NCBI RefSeq assembly: GCF_023276435.1
Contig: NZ_JALLPO010000038.1
Location: forward strand, 35,895-99,894
DNA: 64,000 bases
DNA from: Sphaerisporangium perillae
GTDB lineage: Bacteria > Actinomycetota > Actinomycetes > Streptosporangiales > Streptosporangiaceae
Direction: 5' to 3'
The notes beneath the pieces were generated by a model that saw nothing but the letters and a program-made list of their open reading frames with translations, did not search any database and was not told the origin of the DNA. Shown here piece after piece: positions 18,247 to 26,501 of this stretch. The position numbers and the translations under genes are program-made. Position 1 is the stretch's first letter, and the number at the start of each line of letters is the position of its first letter.

Positions 18247-18704
18247 TGTACGCGCCTCCCCTCCTCGGCCGGGTGGATCAGGCGGGTGACGTCGATGTCC
18301 ACCTGCCGCGCCTCCAGGCCGGTCAGCTCCCTGACGCGGGCCACGACGTGGTCGCGCACCCGGTGGACGACCTGCCGGATCGGCGCCGGGTAGACCACCG
18401 ACAGCGTCACCTTCAGGATCGCCAGGTGGCCGTCCACGTGTCCGCTCACCCGGGGAGCGGTCTGCTCGGTGTCGCGCCCGAGCGGTACGCCCAGCACCCG
18501 GGGCGCGACGCCGCCGACCTGCTCCACCTCGCTCACCGCGCGGGCGGCGATCTGCTCCAGCACCCGGTCGGAGATGCCGGTGTGCCCGCGGGTCTCCGGC
18601 GGCCCGGCGGTGCGCTGGGACGGCGTGGTCGTCCCGGCGCCGCGTGGGGTCGCCGGCTCCGTGCCGGGCCCGCCCGGAGCGGGCGCGGCCGTACCGGTGT
18701 TCAC
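18243..18704 (-). CDS. Asp23/Gls24 family envelope stress protein (third paralogue)
   Basis: 153 residues from GTG 18704, which overlaps the stop of the small membrane gene upstream. The first 45 residues are a Pro/Thr/Gly-rich disordered leader. The Asp23 domain follows (ISDRVLEQIAARAVSEVEQV ... DGHLAILKVTLSVVYPAPIRQVVHRVRDHVV ... VDIDVTRL). Asp23 proteins assemble beneath the membrane under alkaline or cell-wall stress in Firmicutes. In actinomycetes the role is not established. Confidence 0.8.
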   Translation of the reverse strand: MNTGTAAPAPGGPGTEPATPRGAGTTTPSQRTAGPPETRGHTGISDRVLEQIAARAVSEVEQVGGVAPRVLGVPLGRDTEQTAPRVSGHVDGHLAILKVTLSVVYPAPIRQVVHRVRDHVVARVRELTGLEARQVDIDVTRLIHPAEEGRRVQ

Positions 18705-18892
18705 GTCCGCCTCCGGCCGCCCATCAGCCCGCTCATGTCGAGCTCGCCGGTCAGCGCCCGGCCGACCAGGAACCCCAGGATGCCGAGGACCAGCACGATG
18801 AGGAACGCGGTGAGGCCACCGACCACCACGGCGAATCCGAGCGCGGCCCCGAACAGCAGGCCGACCGCCGGCCACCAACGGGATTCATCCAT
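18701..18892 (-). CDS. small DUF2273-like membrane protein
   Basis: 63-residue protein with two closely spaced hydrophobic segments (AVGLLFGAALGFAVVVGGL and FLIVLVLGILGFLVGRAL). It is similar in size and position to the DUF2273 membrane proteins found in Asp23 operons. ATG 18892 (MDESRWWPAVG) was chosen because hydrophobic segments start immediately after. It ends in a basic GGRRRT tail. It is coupled by a GTGA overlap to the next Asp23 gene and probably helps tether the Asp23 proteins to the membrane (inference). Confidence 0.7.
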   Translation of the reverse strand: MDESRWWPAVGLLFGAALGFAVVVGGLTAFLIVLVLGILGFLVGRALTGELDMSGLMGGRRRT

Positions 18893-19214
18893 TTCGCTCA
18901 CCTTCCGTCTCGTTTCCGGGCAGCGCGATGTCCTCGATGCGGACGTGGATCGGCAGCCCGGGTACCAGAGGTTCGACCGCGGCCCGCACTTCGGCGGCGA
19001 CCCCGGCCAGCGGCCGGCCGTACCGGGCGACCACGGCCACCTCCACCTCGGTGTCCCGTACGGCGACCCCTGGCACCGTGCGGCCGGAGAGGTAGGTGGC
19101 CACCGGTCCCTTGGCCAGGGAGACGACATCCGGGCAGTGCTCGACCGCCTGGGCGATGCGGTCGACCAGCTGCTCCACCTCGGGCCGCTCCCGGGTGCCC
19201 GCGGGAGGGGTCAT
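18885..19214 (-). CDS. Asp23/Gls24-like protein (second paralogue, short)
   Basis: 109 residues from ATG 19214, in an ATGA overlap with the first Asp23 gene. It lacks the disordered leader of its paralogues and is almost only the Asp23 core (VEQLVDRIAQAVEHCPDVVSLA ... VEVAVVARYGRPLAGVAAEVRAAVEPL ... VHIRIEDIALPG-like strand). Its end overlaps the start of the small membrane gene by eight bases. Three divergent Asp23 copies in one operon suggest a hetero-oligomer beneath the membrane. Confidence 0.72.
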   Translation of the reverse strand: MTPPAGTRERPEVEQLVDRIAQAVEHCPDVVSLAKGPVATYLSGRTVPGVAVRDTEVEVAVVARYGRPLAGVAAEVRAAVEPLVPGLPIHVRIEDIALPGNETEGERNG

Positions 19215-19690
19215 CGGACCCGGGCCTCCTGCGGCTCGGCGGCCTCCTCGCCGGGCAGGTGGAGGTCGTCGACGCTGATGTTCACCTCGGTGACCTCCAG
19301 GCCGCACATGTTCTCCACGGCGTCGATCACGTTGCGGCGGACGCCGGCCGCGAGGTCGGGGATCGATACCCCGTACTCGACGATCACGTCCAGGTCGGCC
19401 GCCGCTTGGCGCTCGCCCACCTCGACCTCGACGCCCTGCGTGCTGGCCGTGCCGGCTCCTCCGGTCAGGCGCTCGCGTACCGCCCCGAGGGCTCGCGACA
19501 TCCCCGCGCCGAGCGCGTACACCCCGGACACCTCCCGGGCCGCCATTCCGGCGATCTTGGCCACCACGGTGTCGGCGATCGTCGTCCTGCCGTGCTCGCT
19601 GACGAGTTCGGCGGCCCCTCGGTGCGGCGTCGTCCGGGTGGTGGTGACGTCGGACGCCTGGCTCTTCGTCTGGTTCATCTGTGTGCTCAC
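19211..19690 (-). CDS. Asp23/Gls24 family envelope stress protein (first paralogue)
   Basis: 159 residues. Start chosen at GTG 19690 (VSTQMNQTKSQ), which has a GGAGG ribosome site seven bases upstream. A polar N-terminus precedes a classic Asp23 domain: TTIADTVVAKIAGMAAREVSGVYAL, then DLDVIVEYGVSIPDLAAGVRRNVIDAVENMCGLEV and VNISVDDLHLPG. It is the first gene of a six-gene operon running to 16975, with overlaps at most junctions. The leader region to 19842 contains a GGGTAC sequence that could be part of a stress sigma-factor promoter, but no convincing -35 partner was found. Confidence 0.85.
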   Translation of the reverse strand: MSTQMNQTKSQASDVTTTRTTPHRGAAELVSEHGRTTIADTVVAKIAGMAAREVSGVYALGAGMSRALGAVRERLTGGAGTASTQGVEVEVGERQAAADLDVIVEYGVSIPDLAAGVRRNVIDAVENMCGLEVTEVNISVDDLHLPGEEAAEPQEARVR

Positions 19691-19765
19691 CTTGTCGCCT
19701 CCGTTCCAGCAGGATCGGCCTGCGTCGCCGAATAGGAAGGCACAACCGGCGTAAGTATGCACGTA

Positions 19766-19777
19766 CCCCCGAAGGGG
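19766..19777. terminator. small hairpin between the lanthipeptide and Asp23 operons
   Basis: CCCCC-GAA-GGGGG hairpin near 19766-19778 in the gap between the last lanthipeptide exporter gene and the Asp23 operon. On the minus strand it is preceded by an AT-rich TATAAAATAG block. It may separate the two transcripts, and its strength is modest. Confidence 0.35.
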
Positions 19778-19842
19778 GGATATATGACTATTTTATACCG
19801 AATGTCCTAATTTTAGGAGGTTGATGACCGTGTCAGGCGGGA

Positions 19843-21555
19843 TCAGGTATCCGCGCCGACCGGCGCCTCCCAGCGTCCCATTAAGTCCCGGTAGAGCCCC
19901 GACGCCGCGACCATCTCCTCGTGCGTCCCCACCAGCGCGCGCGTGCCGTCCATGACCAGCACCCGCCGCGCCCGCAGCGCCGAGGTGAGGCGATGGGCGA
20001 TCACGATGAGCGTCCCGTCCCGCGCCGCGAACGCCTCCTCCGCCCGCGCCTCGGCCGCCGGGTCCAGATGGCAGGTCGCCTCGTCCAGCAGGACCAGCCG
20101 CGCCGGCGACAGGTAGGCCCGGGTGAGGGCGACGAGCTGGCGCTCTCCCGACGACAGCTCCGAGGGATCCACCTCGGCCTCGTAGCCGCCGAGCCTGCGG
20201 ACCAGGTCCGTCAGGCCGACCGCGTCGACCGCCTTGTCCAGGTCCGCCCGCGAGCGACCGCCCGCCAGGTAGGTCAGGTTGTCGCCGAGCGTGCCGCGGA
20301 AGACGTACGCCTCCTGCGGGATCAGCACCCGGGCGCGGCACATGGCGGCGCGGTCCAGCTCCTCGATCGGGACGCCGCCGATGAGGATCCGGCCCGCGTC
20401 CGGCCGCAGCAGGCCGGCCACCAGCGCCGCCACCGTGGACTTGCCGATCCCGCTCGGCCCGACGACCGCGAGATGGTCGCCGTCCCGGACGGCCAGGCCG
20501 AGGTCGCGGATCACCGGATCGGCGCCCGGGCCGTAGGCGAACGTCACCCCGCGCAGCCGCAGCAGCATGCCCTTCGGCACGCACACGCCGGCCGCCACCG
20601 CTGCCGCGAGCCGCTCGCTCGTCGACATGATGCGCTGGAGCGCCGTCACCAGCCGTACGCCGTTGACCCCGACCCCCTGCACGAGGCTGCCGAGCGCGGG
20701 CGTCAGGGACTGCGCCACGTAGGTGAGCGTGCCGAGGATGATCCCGGCCGTCGCGCCCTGGCGCACCAGTGCGGGCGTGGCGGCCAGCACCATGAGGATG
20801 GGCAGCCATCCGCCCACGGCGAGCGACACCGTGCGGACGGCGGTCAGCCGGGCGAGCGCCCCGGTGGCCCGCGCCTGGCGCTCCACGTCCCGGCCGACGC
20901 CGGCGGCCACCCGGTCCTCCGCCCCGCACGCGGTGACGTCCCGGAGGCCGTCCACCATGGCGGCCAGGGACGCCGCCGTCCGCTCCTCGGCCAGAATGGC
21001 CTCCCGCTGCGCGCGCGCCATCGCCGGCAGCGACATCAGGAACAGCGCGAGTCCCGCCACCAACGGCAGGAGCACCAGCGGCAGCACGGAGCCCATCAGC
21101 GTCATCACGCCGAGCAGCACCCCCACCACCGAGAACAGGAACGACCTGACCACGGCGATCACGGCGCCGAGTGAGTCCCTGGCGAGCTCCACCTGACGGT
21201 TCATCCGCGCCACCGCGGCGCTGTCCGTCCGCAGGCCGGAGGCGGCGGCCCGGTGCAGCGTCCCCTCCACGACACGGCGCAGCAACTCGTCACGGAACGG
21301 CTCGACGATCCCCGCGATCGCCAGCAGCACCTGCCGCGCGCCGAGCGCCGCGGCCAGCCAGGCCGCGGCCAGCACGACCAGCCACGCCAGGCCGGTCAGC
21401 GGGCGGCCGGCGGCGAACCCGTCGTCCAGCGCGTGCGCGATGGCCTGCCCGGAGGCGAACGACGGCGCCGCCTCGGCGAACGACCAGCCGAGCAGCCGCA
21501 CCAGGTGGCGCGGCCGCTCGCGCACCGCCCGCCACAGCAGGTCGCGGACCCTCAT
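19843..21555 (-). CDS. lanthipeptide ABC exporter, second half-transporter (RamB/AmfB-like)
   Basis: 570-residue half-transporter. The N-terminal membrane domain has about six helices. The nucleotide-binding domain starts near residue 335, with Walker A VGPSGIGKSTVAAL, signature LSSGERQLVALTRAY and Walker B RLVLLDEATCHLD. ATG 21555 overlaps the stop of the partner exporter (ATGA). Two separate half-transporters, neither with a C39 leader peptidase domain, match the RamA/RamB pair of the SapB cluster. The pair should heterodimerise and export the modified peptides, and leader removal must be done by another enzyme. Confidence 0.88.
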   Translation of the reverse strand: MRVRDLLWRAVRERPRHLVRLLGWSFAEAAPSFASGQAIAHALDDGFAAGRPLTGLAWLVVLAAAWLAAALGARQVLLAIAGIVEPFRDELLRRVVEGTLHRAAASGLRTDSAAVARMNRQVELARDSLGAVIAVVRSFLFSVVGVLLGVMTLMGSVLPLVLLPLVAGLALFLMSLPAMARAQREAILAEERTAASLAAMVDGLRDVTACGAEDRVAAGVGRDVERQARATGALARLTAVRTVSLAVGGWLPILMVLAATPALVRQGATAGIILGTLTYVAQSLTPALGSLVQGVGVNGVRLVTALQRIMSTSERLAAAVAAGVCVPKGMLLRLRGVTFAYGPGADPVIRDLGLAVRDGDHLAVVGPSGIGKSTVAALVAGLLRPDAGRILIGGVPIEELDRAAMCRARVLIPQEAYVFRGTLGDNLTYLAGGRSRADLDKAVDAVGLTDLVRRLGGYEAEVDPSELSSGERQLVALTRAYLSPARLVLLDEATCHLDPAAEARAEEAFAARDGTLIVIAHRLTSALRARRVLVMDGTRALVGTHEEMVAASGLYRDLMGRWEAPVGADT

Positions 21556-23318
21556 GCCCGCTCCGCGACCGGGACGGGCCCGGCCGCACGCGGCGGCCCT
21601 AGGGCGGCGGCCGGGGCGCCGGCCGGGGAGGGCCCGGCGACCTGGAAGACCGCCCGGTAGGCGGGGTCGCGCCACAGCGCCTCGTGCGGGCCGTGTCCCC
21701 TGATCCGCCCGTCCTCCAGCCAGACGACCAGGTCCGCGCGCGCCGCCGTCGCGGCCCGGTGCGCGACGATCACCCTCGTGCGGTCGCGCAGCTCCTCGGT
21801 GAGGGCCCGGGCCACCTGGTATTCGGTGACGGTGTCCAGGCTGGAGGTGGCGTCGTCCAGGATCAGCAGCCGGCCCCCGTGCGCGAAGGCCCTCGCCAGC
21901 CCGACGCGCTGGCGCTCGCCCCCCGACATGGGGGCCTCGTCGATCGGGGTGTCGTACGCGCGGGGAAGCCTGCGGATGAACGGGTCGGCCGAGGCCGCCC
22001 GGGCGGCGGTCCTCGCCACGCCCGGCGGCCGTCCGACGGCGATCGCCTCGGCCAGCGTCGCGCCGAAGAGGACGGGCCGCTCGAAGGCGTAGCCGACGGC
22101 CTCCCGCAGCGCGGCGCGGCCGAGCCGGCGCAACGGCACCCCGTCGAGCAGCACCTCGCCCCGGCCGGGGTCCACCAGCCGCCCGGCGACGGCCGCCAGG
22201 AGCGACTTGCCGCTGCCCGACCTGCCGACCACCGCAACCGCCGCGCCTCCCGGCACGGTCAGGTCGATGCCGCGCAGCACGGGCCGCCCCTCGGCGCACA
22301 CGGTGACGCCCCGCAGCTCCAGCCTTCCCCGGGCCGCATGGGCGCCCTGCGCCGCGGGCAGCTCCTCGTCCCCGTACGCGACGGCGGGACGGTCGAGCAC
22401 CTCCCGGACGCGCCGGGCCGCCGAGCGGGCGCGGCCCAGCCGGTTGAGGTAGCCCAGCGCCGAGCCGATGCCGGCGCCCAGCACCGCGTAGCGCGCCGCC
22501 GCGAACAGGTCGCCGACGCTCATCTCTCCGGCGGCGAGCCGGAACCCGCTCACGCCGATCACAGTGATCTGCAGCAGCGGGACGACGATGGCCGCCTGGA
22601 CGCCGGCGCGGGCGTTGACCCGCCAAAGGGCCATGCCGTGGGCGTGCAGGCGCGGCAGGGGCGCGAGCACGCGCCGCGCCTCCAGGTCCTCGGTGCCGGC
22701 GGCGGCGATGGTCCGGGCCCCGGACAGCGCGTCGATCAGCCGCGACGCGATGTCGCTCTGCGCCTCCTGGTAGCCCGTCGCGACGGCCGTCGACCGCCGC
22801 AGGAACGCGCGCAGGACGAGCCCGATCAGGGCCAGGCCCACCGCGAAGGCCACCGCCGGCCAGAGGTCGATGAGCGCCAGCGCGACCAGGGAGCCGGCCG
22901 CCGGCACGAGCAGGGCCCCGGCGGTGATGATCGCCTCGGGGGCGGCTCCGACCTCCTCGGCGTTGGAGCCGGCGCGGGTGACCAGGTCTCCGGCGGAGAA
23001 GCGCCGCGAGATGGCGGGGCCGGTGCCGAGGACGTGCCGTACGACCCGCATGCGCAGCAGGCGCGAGGCCTGGGCGCCGCCCGTCCCGGCCGCGAGGACG
23101 GCCACGGCGTCGCACGCCACCACCGTGACGACGAGGAAGACGCAGTACAGCAGGATGCCGCCGGCCTCGCCGCCGGGAGCGACGAGGACGTCCACCGCCC
23201 GGCCCAGAGCGCTGGGGAGCAGCAGGTCGGCCACGGCGCCGGCGAGCGCGGTGACGGCGTACACGGCGGGCCACCGGCCGCTGCGGCGGAGCACCTCGAA
23301 GAGAAGCCCGTCCGACAT
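21552..23318 (-). CDS. lanthipeptide ABC exporter, first half-transporter (RamA/AmfA-like)
   Basis: 588-residue half-transporter with an N-terminal membrane domain (residues 15-300) and an ATPase domain: Walker A VGRSGSGKSLLAAVAG, signature MSGGERQRVGLARAF, Walker B LLILDDATSSLD. ATG 23318 is used. A TTG six bases upstream, closer to a GGAAGGG ribosome site, is a credible alternative. It follows the two precursor genes after a hairpin. Walker residues are intact in both exporter halves, so both sites may hydrolyse ATP. Confidence 0.88.
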   Translation of the reverse strand: MSDGLLFEVLRRSGRWPAVYAVTALAGAVADLLLPSALGRAVDVLVAPGGEAGGILLYCVFLVVTVVACDAVAVLAAGTGGAQASRLLRMRVVRHVLGTGPAISRRFSAGDLVTRAGSNAEEVGAAPEAIITAGALLVPAAGSLVALALIDLWPAVAFAVGLALIGLVLRAFLRRSTAVATGYQEAQSDIASRLIDALSGARTIAAAGTEDLEARRVLAPLPRLHAHGMALWRVNARAGVQAAIVVPLLQITVIGVSGFRLAAGEMSVGDLFAAARYAVLGAGIGSALGYLNRLGRARSAARRVREVLDRPAVAYGDEELPAAQGAHAARGRLELRGVTVCAEGRPVLRGIDLTVPGGAAVAVVGRSGSGKSLLAAVAGRLVDPGRGEVLLDGVPLRRLGRAALREAVGYAFERPVLFGATLAEAIAVGRPPGVARTAARAASADPFIRRLPRAYDTPIDEAPMSGGERQRVGLARAFAHGGRLLILDDATSSLDTVTEYQVARALTEELRDRTRVIVAHRAATAARADLVVWLEDGRIRGHGPHEALWRDPAYRAVFQVAGPSPAGAPAAALGPPRAAGPVPVAERA

Positions 23319-23358
23319 GGCCAAGGTTTCCCTTCCGTCCGTTCCGGGAATGGACAGG

Positions 23359-23389
23359 CCTGGAGCGGCCGGATGAGGGCCGCCCCAGG
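23359..23389. terminator. intra-operon hairpin after the precursor genes
   Basis: CCTGGAGCGGCC pairs with GGCCGCCCCAGG (one mismatch) around a GGATGAG loop, 30 bp after the second precursor stop and 41 bp before the exporter start. Hairpins in this position in RiPP operons usually act as partial terminators or protect the 3' end of the precursor message, giving more precursor than exporter. Confidence 0.65.
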
Positions 23390-23418
23390 CACTTGGCTCA
23401 GATATCAGCCGCCAGATG

Positions 23419-23544
23419 TCAGCCGCAGAGGATGCTCAGGCTGCTGTTCTCGTGGGGGGTGCACCCCACGAGGCTCAGCTGGCTGCCGCCGCCGCCGCCG
23501 TGGCCGCCGGGGATCTCCATGTCCTGCAGGTCGAGAAGCGCCAT
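23419..23544 (-). CDS. class III lanthipeptide precursor peptide 2 (AmfS/SapB-like)
   Basis: 41-residue precursor. The leader MALLDLQDMEIPGG carries the LLDLQ recognition motif of SapB/AmfS precursors. A His and five glycines then lead into a core with two ring motifs: S-QL-S-LVG-C (Ser-x2-Ser-x3-Cys) and S-SL-S-IL-C (Ser-x2-Ser-x2-Cys), ending Cys-Gly. Class III enzymes phosphorylate the serines and form lanthionine or labionin rings. It differs from its twin at Glu8 to Asp, one fewer Gly and Leu to Val in the first ring. A GAAAGGGCG site precedes the ATG. Confidence 0.88.
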   Translation of the reverse strand: MALLDLQDMEIPGGHGGGGGSQLSLVGCTPHENSSLSILCG

Positions 23545-23579
23545 TCGAGGTCACGCCCTTTCGTTTCGTACCGGGGTTT

Positions 23580-23708
23580 TCAGCCGCAGAGGATGCTGAG
23601 GCTGCTGTTCTCGTGGGGGGTGCACCCCAGCAGGCTGAGCTGGCTGCCGCCACCGCCGCCGCCGTGGCCGCCGGGGATCTCCATCTCCTGCAGGTCGAGA
23701 AGCGCCAT
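23580..23708 (-). CDS. class III lanthipeptide precursor peptide 1 (AmfS/SapB-like)
   Basis: 42-residue precursor immediately after lanKC, whose last codons provide its GGAAGGAGG ribosome site. The leader MALLDLQEMEIPGG matches the N-termini of RamS/AmfS. Six glycines precede the core, with S22-QL-S25-LLG-C29 and S35-SL-S38-IL-C41, then Gly42. The first ring motif is identical in spacing to SapB and labyrinthopeptin. The second has one residue less between the second Ser and Cys. Tandem duplication of the whole gene is evident from near identity, including part of the flanking DNA. Confidence 0.92.
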   Translation of the reverse strand: MALLDLQEMEIPGGHGGGGGGSQLSLLGCTPHENSSLSILCG

Positions 23709-23713
23709 GATCG

Positions 23714-26347
23714 TCACCTCCTTCCGTCGCTCGTCGGGTCCACCGGTCCGGCGGGGTTGCCGGGCGGGGAGATGAGGGGCACGGTCACCGGCCGGTCGTG
23801 CAGCACGGTGCCGAGCGCGAGGACCACGCCGGCCGTGCCGGTCGCGAGGTCCATCGAGAGCCGCAGCAACTGGTTGCCGGGGAAGGCGAGCCCGCCGCCG
23901 TAGGGCATGGCGTGCCAGCCGAGGCGCGCGATCTGGCCGGCGACCTCGGGAGCCTCCCGGTCGATGCCGGGCCGCAGCCCGAGGGCGAGGGCCGCGATCA
24001 TGCCGGCCCGGCCGGCGAACAGGCCAGGCTGCACGTAGTAGTCCAAGGTGGCGACCGGGCCGATGTCGTCCAGCGCCTGCCGGAAGGCCTCGTCGTCGCG
24101 GTGCGAGAGGTAGCGGCGCAGGACGACCCCGATGCCGGCCGAGCCCTCGTCCAGGTAGGGGTTGGTCCGCCAGCCCTGCTGGACCTGCAGTTGCCCGTCG
24201 TCGCGCTTGGCGCAGCGGCGCAGGTCCTGCCGCAGCGCGACGCTCGCGTGCTCCAGCAGCGCGCTGTCGCCGGTCGTCTCGTACGCGCGCAGGAACAGCA
24301 GCGCGGGACCCGACGAGCCGCGCATCAGCCCGGCGTGCGGGTTGCCGCCGCCGCTGATCTCGGGCACGCTCTCGACGGTCCCGAGGCGACCGGCGACCAT
24401 GTCGACGACGCGCAGGGCGGCCTCCGCCGGCTCGCGCTCGCCCGTGGCCCGGGCGAGGTGGAGCAGGTTCAGCCCGATGCCTGACAGGCCGGAGTACAGG
24501 CTCTGGCCGAGCTGGTCCCATTTCTCCCGCAGGCACAGGGTCACCAGCTCCAGGGCGTCCTGCCGGCGGCCGAGCGCCTCGAAGGCGTAGGCCACGCCGT
24601 GCAGCCCGTCGTAGAAGCCGAGGCCGGTCCCGGGTGCGGGGGCCATGGCGCGCTCGCGGAGCCAGGTCTCGTGCTCGGGGAACCGGCCGGCGCCCGTCGC
24701 GGCCAGCGCGTAGAGCACGCCCGCGGCGCCGTTGGCGAGGTTGAGCCCGCCGCCCGGCTGGAACTGCGCCGCGTCGCCGGGGAAGAGCCGGTCGTCGCGC
24801 CCCGGGGTCGCCGAGGCCAGGACGGCGCGGCACGCCGCGTCCCTGATCGCCGTCCAGGAGGCGCGGCCGGGGATGGGCAGATCGCGCATCGCGCTCGCGA
24901 CGTCGTCCCGCGCCGGGGAGGCGGCGCGCGTGGCCGTGGCCTTCCCGAGGATGGTGCGCACCGCCTCCTCGACGTAGGGGCGCGGCACCGGGAAGGTGTC
25001 GCACACCAGCTCGGCGAGGTGGGTGACCTTGGCCCGGTGCAGCGGGATCAGCACCGTGGACATCGGGGCGAACAGGTTCAGGCGCATGCAGCCGAGGGCG
25101 TAGCGGTCGGCCTCCACGCCGAGCCGGTCCGCAGGAGGGCAGAAGCCGGGGTGGGCGAGGGTCGGCCGCGCCTTCTTCTCGGCCAGGCTGGCCACCTCGA
25201 AGTCGATCAGCACGACGCGGCCGCCCTCGACCAGGACGTTGAAGGGGTGCAGGTCGCCGAAGACGACCCCGCGCTCGTGCAGCGCGGCCACCGCCCGGTC
25301 GACGCGGTCCAGCATGCCGAGCGCCCATTCGGTGTAGGCGGCGGCGTCCTCGGGGGTGATGGTGGCGCGGGTCAGGGGATGCCTGTGCACCGACTCCTGG
25401 CTCAGGGTCGTCCCGTCGACGAACTCCTGGACGAGGAAATGGTGCTCGCCGAGGGTGAAGTAGTCGTGCAGCTCGGGGACCACGTCCAGCCCTTGGAGGC
25501 GGCGCAGGATGTCCGCCTCGTGCCGCAGGCGGGCGACCGCGTCGCGGCCGGCGGCGTCGAGCCCGGCGTGCGGCCTGGCCTCCTTCAGAATGACCTTGCC
25601 GTCCGTTCGGGTGTCGCGCGCCTGGTACACCCCGCCGCCGTTGGAGAAGTGCAGCACCTTCTCGATCTCGTACGGCAGGCCGGCGAGGGTGACCGAGTTG
25701 CGGGCCTCGAGGTGGGGCTGGAGGAAGTCCGGCAGGGTCACCCAGGACGGCGGCGAGAACGAGGGCCCCCGCCGGTCCGGCACGAGGGTGCCTTCCGCGT
25801 TCTCGATCGCGAGCACCCGGTCACGGTTTCCGGTCAGGCAGTAGCGCTCGGCGAAGCCGCCGTAGCGGACGAACAGGGGCCCCTCGCCGTAGCGCAGATC
25901 GCTCAGGATGTAGGGGCCGCGGACGCCGCGCAGGAGCTCGTCCAGCTCCTTGAGCACGAGCTCCAGCTCGCCCTGGTCCGCCGGGTAGATCGTCACCAGC
26001 TTTCCGCTGCTGCCGCGGTCGGCGTACTTGGAGTTGAGCATCATGACGACGCGCGGCCCGCGCAGGAACTTGAAGCTGAGCCGCCGGCCGACGCAGTAGT
26101 CCCAGGCCGCTTCCAGCGCCTTCTCGGCGTCCTCGAGACACGCCGAGAGGTGGATCTTCCAGCCCTGGAGGGGCAGCGACCGCTCCTCGGGCCCGTAGTG
26201 CAGCCAGGTGTCGGTCGCGCGATGCTGCCAGCCGGACGGCACATCTCTGCTCGCTATGGGAAAGTCAGGATACTTCGCCCGCTGGTTGTCAAGGGTGTCG
26301 TAAAACAGGGGATCGGCTAGGCAATAAATCTCATATCGGTCGATCAT
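23714..26347 (-). CDS. lanKC: class III lanthipeptide synthetase LanKC (RamC/AmfT-like)
   Basis: 877-residue three-domain synthetase. Residues 1-225 (MIDRYEIYCLADPLFYDTL) form the lyase-type region typical of RamC. The Ser/Thr kinase spans about 230-500, with ATP-binding K255 in VILKEA, catalytic GDLHPFN at 364-370 and metal-binding DFE at 382. The C-terminal LanC-like cyclase, about 530-870, has the Gly-rich barrel repeats but no visible Cys/His zinc triad, which separates class III from class IV. It phosphorylates core serines, eliminates phosphate and closes rings. ATG 26347 was chosen because family members start MxxRYExYCLAD. The gene heads the operon. Confidence 0.93.
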   Translation of the reverse strand: MIDRYEIYCLADPLFYDTLDNQRAKYPDFPIASRDVPSGWQHRATDTWLHYGPEERSLPLQGWKIHLSACLEDAEKALEAAWDYCVGRRLSFKFLRGPRVVMMLNSKYADRGSSGKLVTIYPADQGELELVLKELDELLRGVRGPYILSDLRYGEGPLFVRYGGFAERYCLTGNRDRVLAIENAEGTLVPDRRGPSFSPPSWVTLPDFLQPHLEARNSVTLAGLPYEIEKVLHFSNGGGVYQARDTRTDGKVILKEARPHAGLDAAGRDAVARLRHEADILRRLQGLDVVPELHDYFTLGEHHFLVQEFVDGTTLSQESVHRHPLTRATITPEDAAAYTEWALGMLDRVDRAVAALHERGVVFGDLHPFNVLVEGGRVVLIDFEVASLAEKKARPTLAHPGFCPPADRLGVEADRYALGCMRLNLFAPMSTVLIPLHRAKVTHLAELVCDTFPVPRPYVEEAVRTILGKATATRAASPARDDVASAMRDLPIPGRASWTAIRDAACRAVLASATPGRDDRLFPGDAAQFQPGGGLNLANGAAGVLYALAATGAGRFPEHETWLRERAMAPAPGTGLGFYDGLHGVAYAFEALGRRQDALELVTLCLREKWDQLGQSLYSGLSGIGLNLLHLARATGEREPAEAALRVVDMVAGRLGTVESVPEISGGGNPHAGLMRGSSGPALLFLRAYETTGDSALLEHASVALRQDLRRCAKRDDGQLQVQQGWRTNPYLDEGSAGIGVVLRRYLSHRDDEAFRQALDDIGPVATLDYYVQPGLFAGRAGMIAALALGLRPGIDREAPEVAGQIARLGWHAMPYGGGLAFPGNQLLRLSMDLATGTAGVVLALGTVLHDRPVTVPLISPPGNPAGPVDPTSDGRR

Positions 26348-26425
26348 GTCCCACACCCCTCTCGTCGCTCGACGCACTAAGAGGAGAGTTACGGATAGCC
26401 CCATCCGTCGCTAGTGACCGGTCCC

Positions 26426-26473
26426 ATAGCTGTCATATGCCAGTGTCACTGTTCGGGTCGTGATAACTGTCAC
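26426..26473 (-). promoter_or_regulatory. repeat cluster upstream of lanKC, candidate operator
   Basis: ATAGCTGTCA at 26426-26435 and ATAACTGTCA at 26463-26472 are direct repeats, with CAGTGTCACTG (a perfect palindrome, 26441-26451) between them. They lie 80-125 bp upstream of the lanKC start. The last repeat overlaps GTGATAACTGTCAC at 26460-26473, which fits the GTG-N6-GNCAC consensus reported for Streptomyces Crp. The binding factor is unknown. Confidence 0.45.
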
Positions 26474-26501
26474 AGTCGTGGAGCATGACCTGTGAATCTT
26501 G

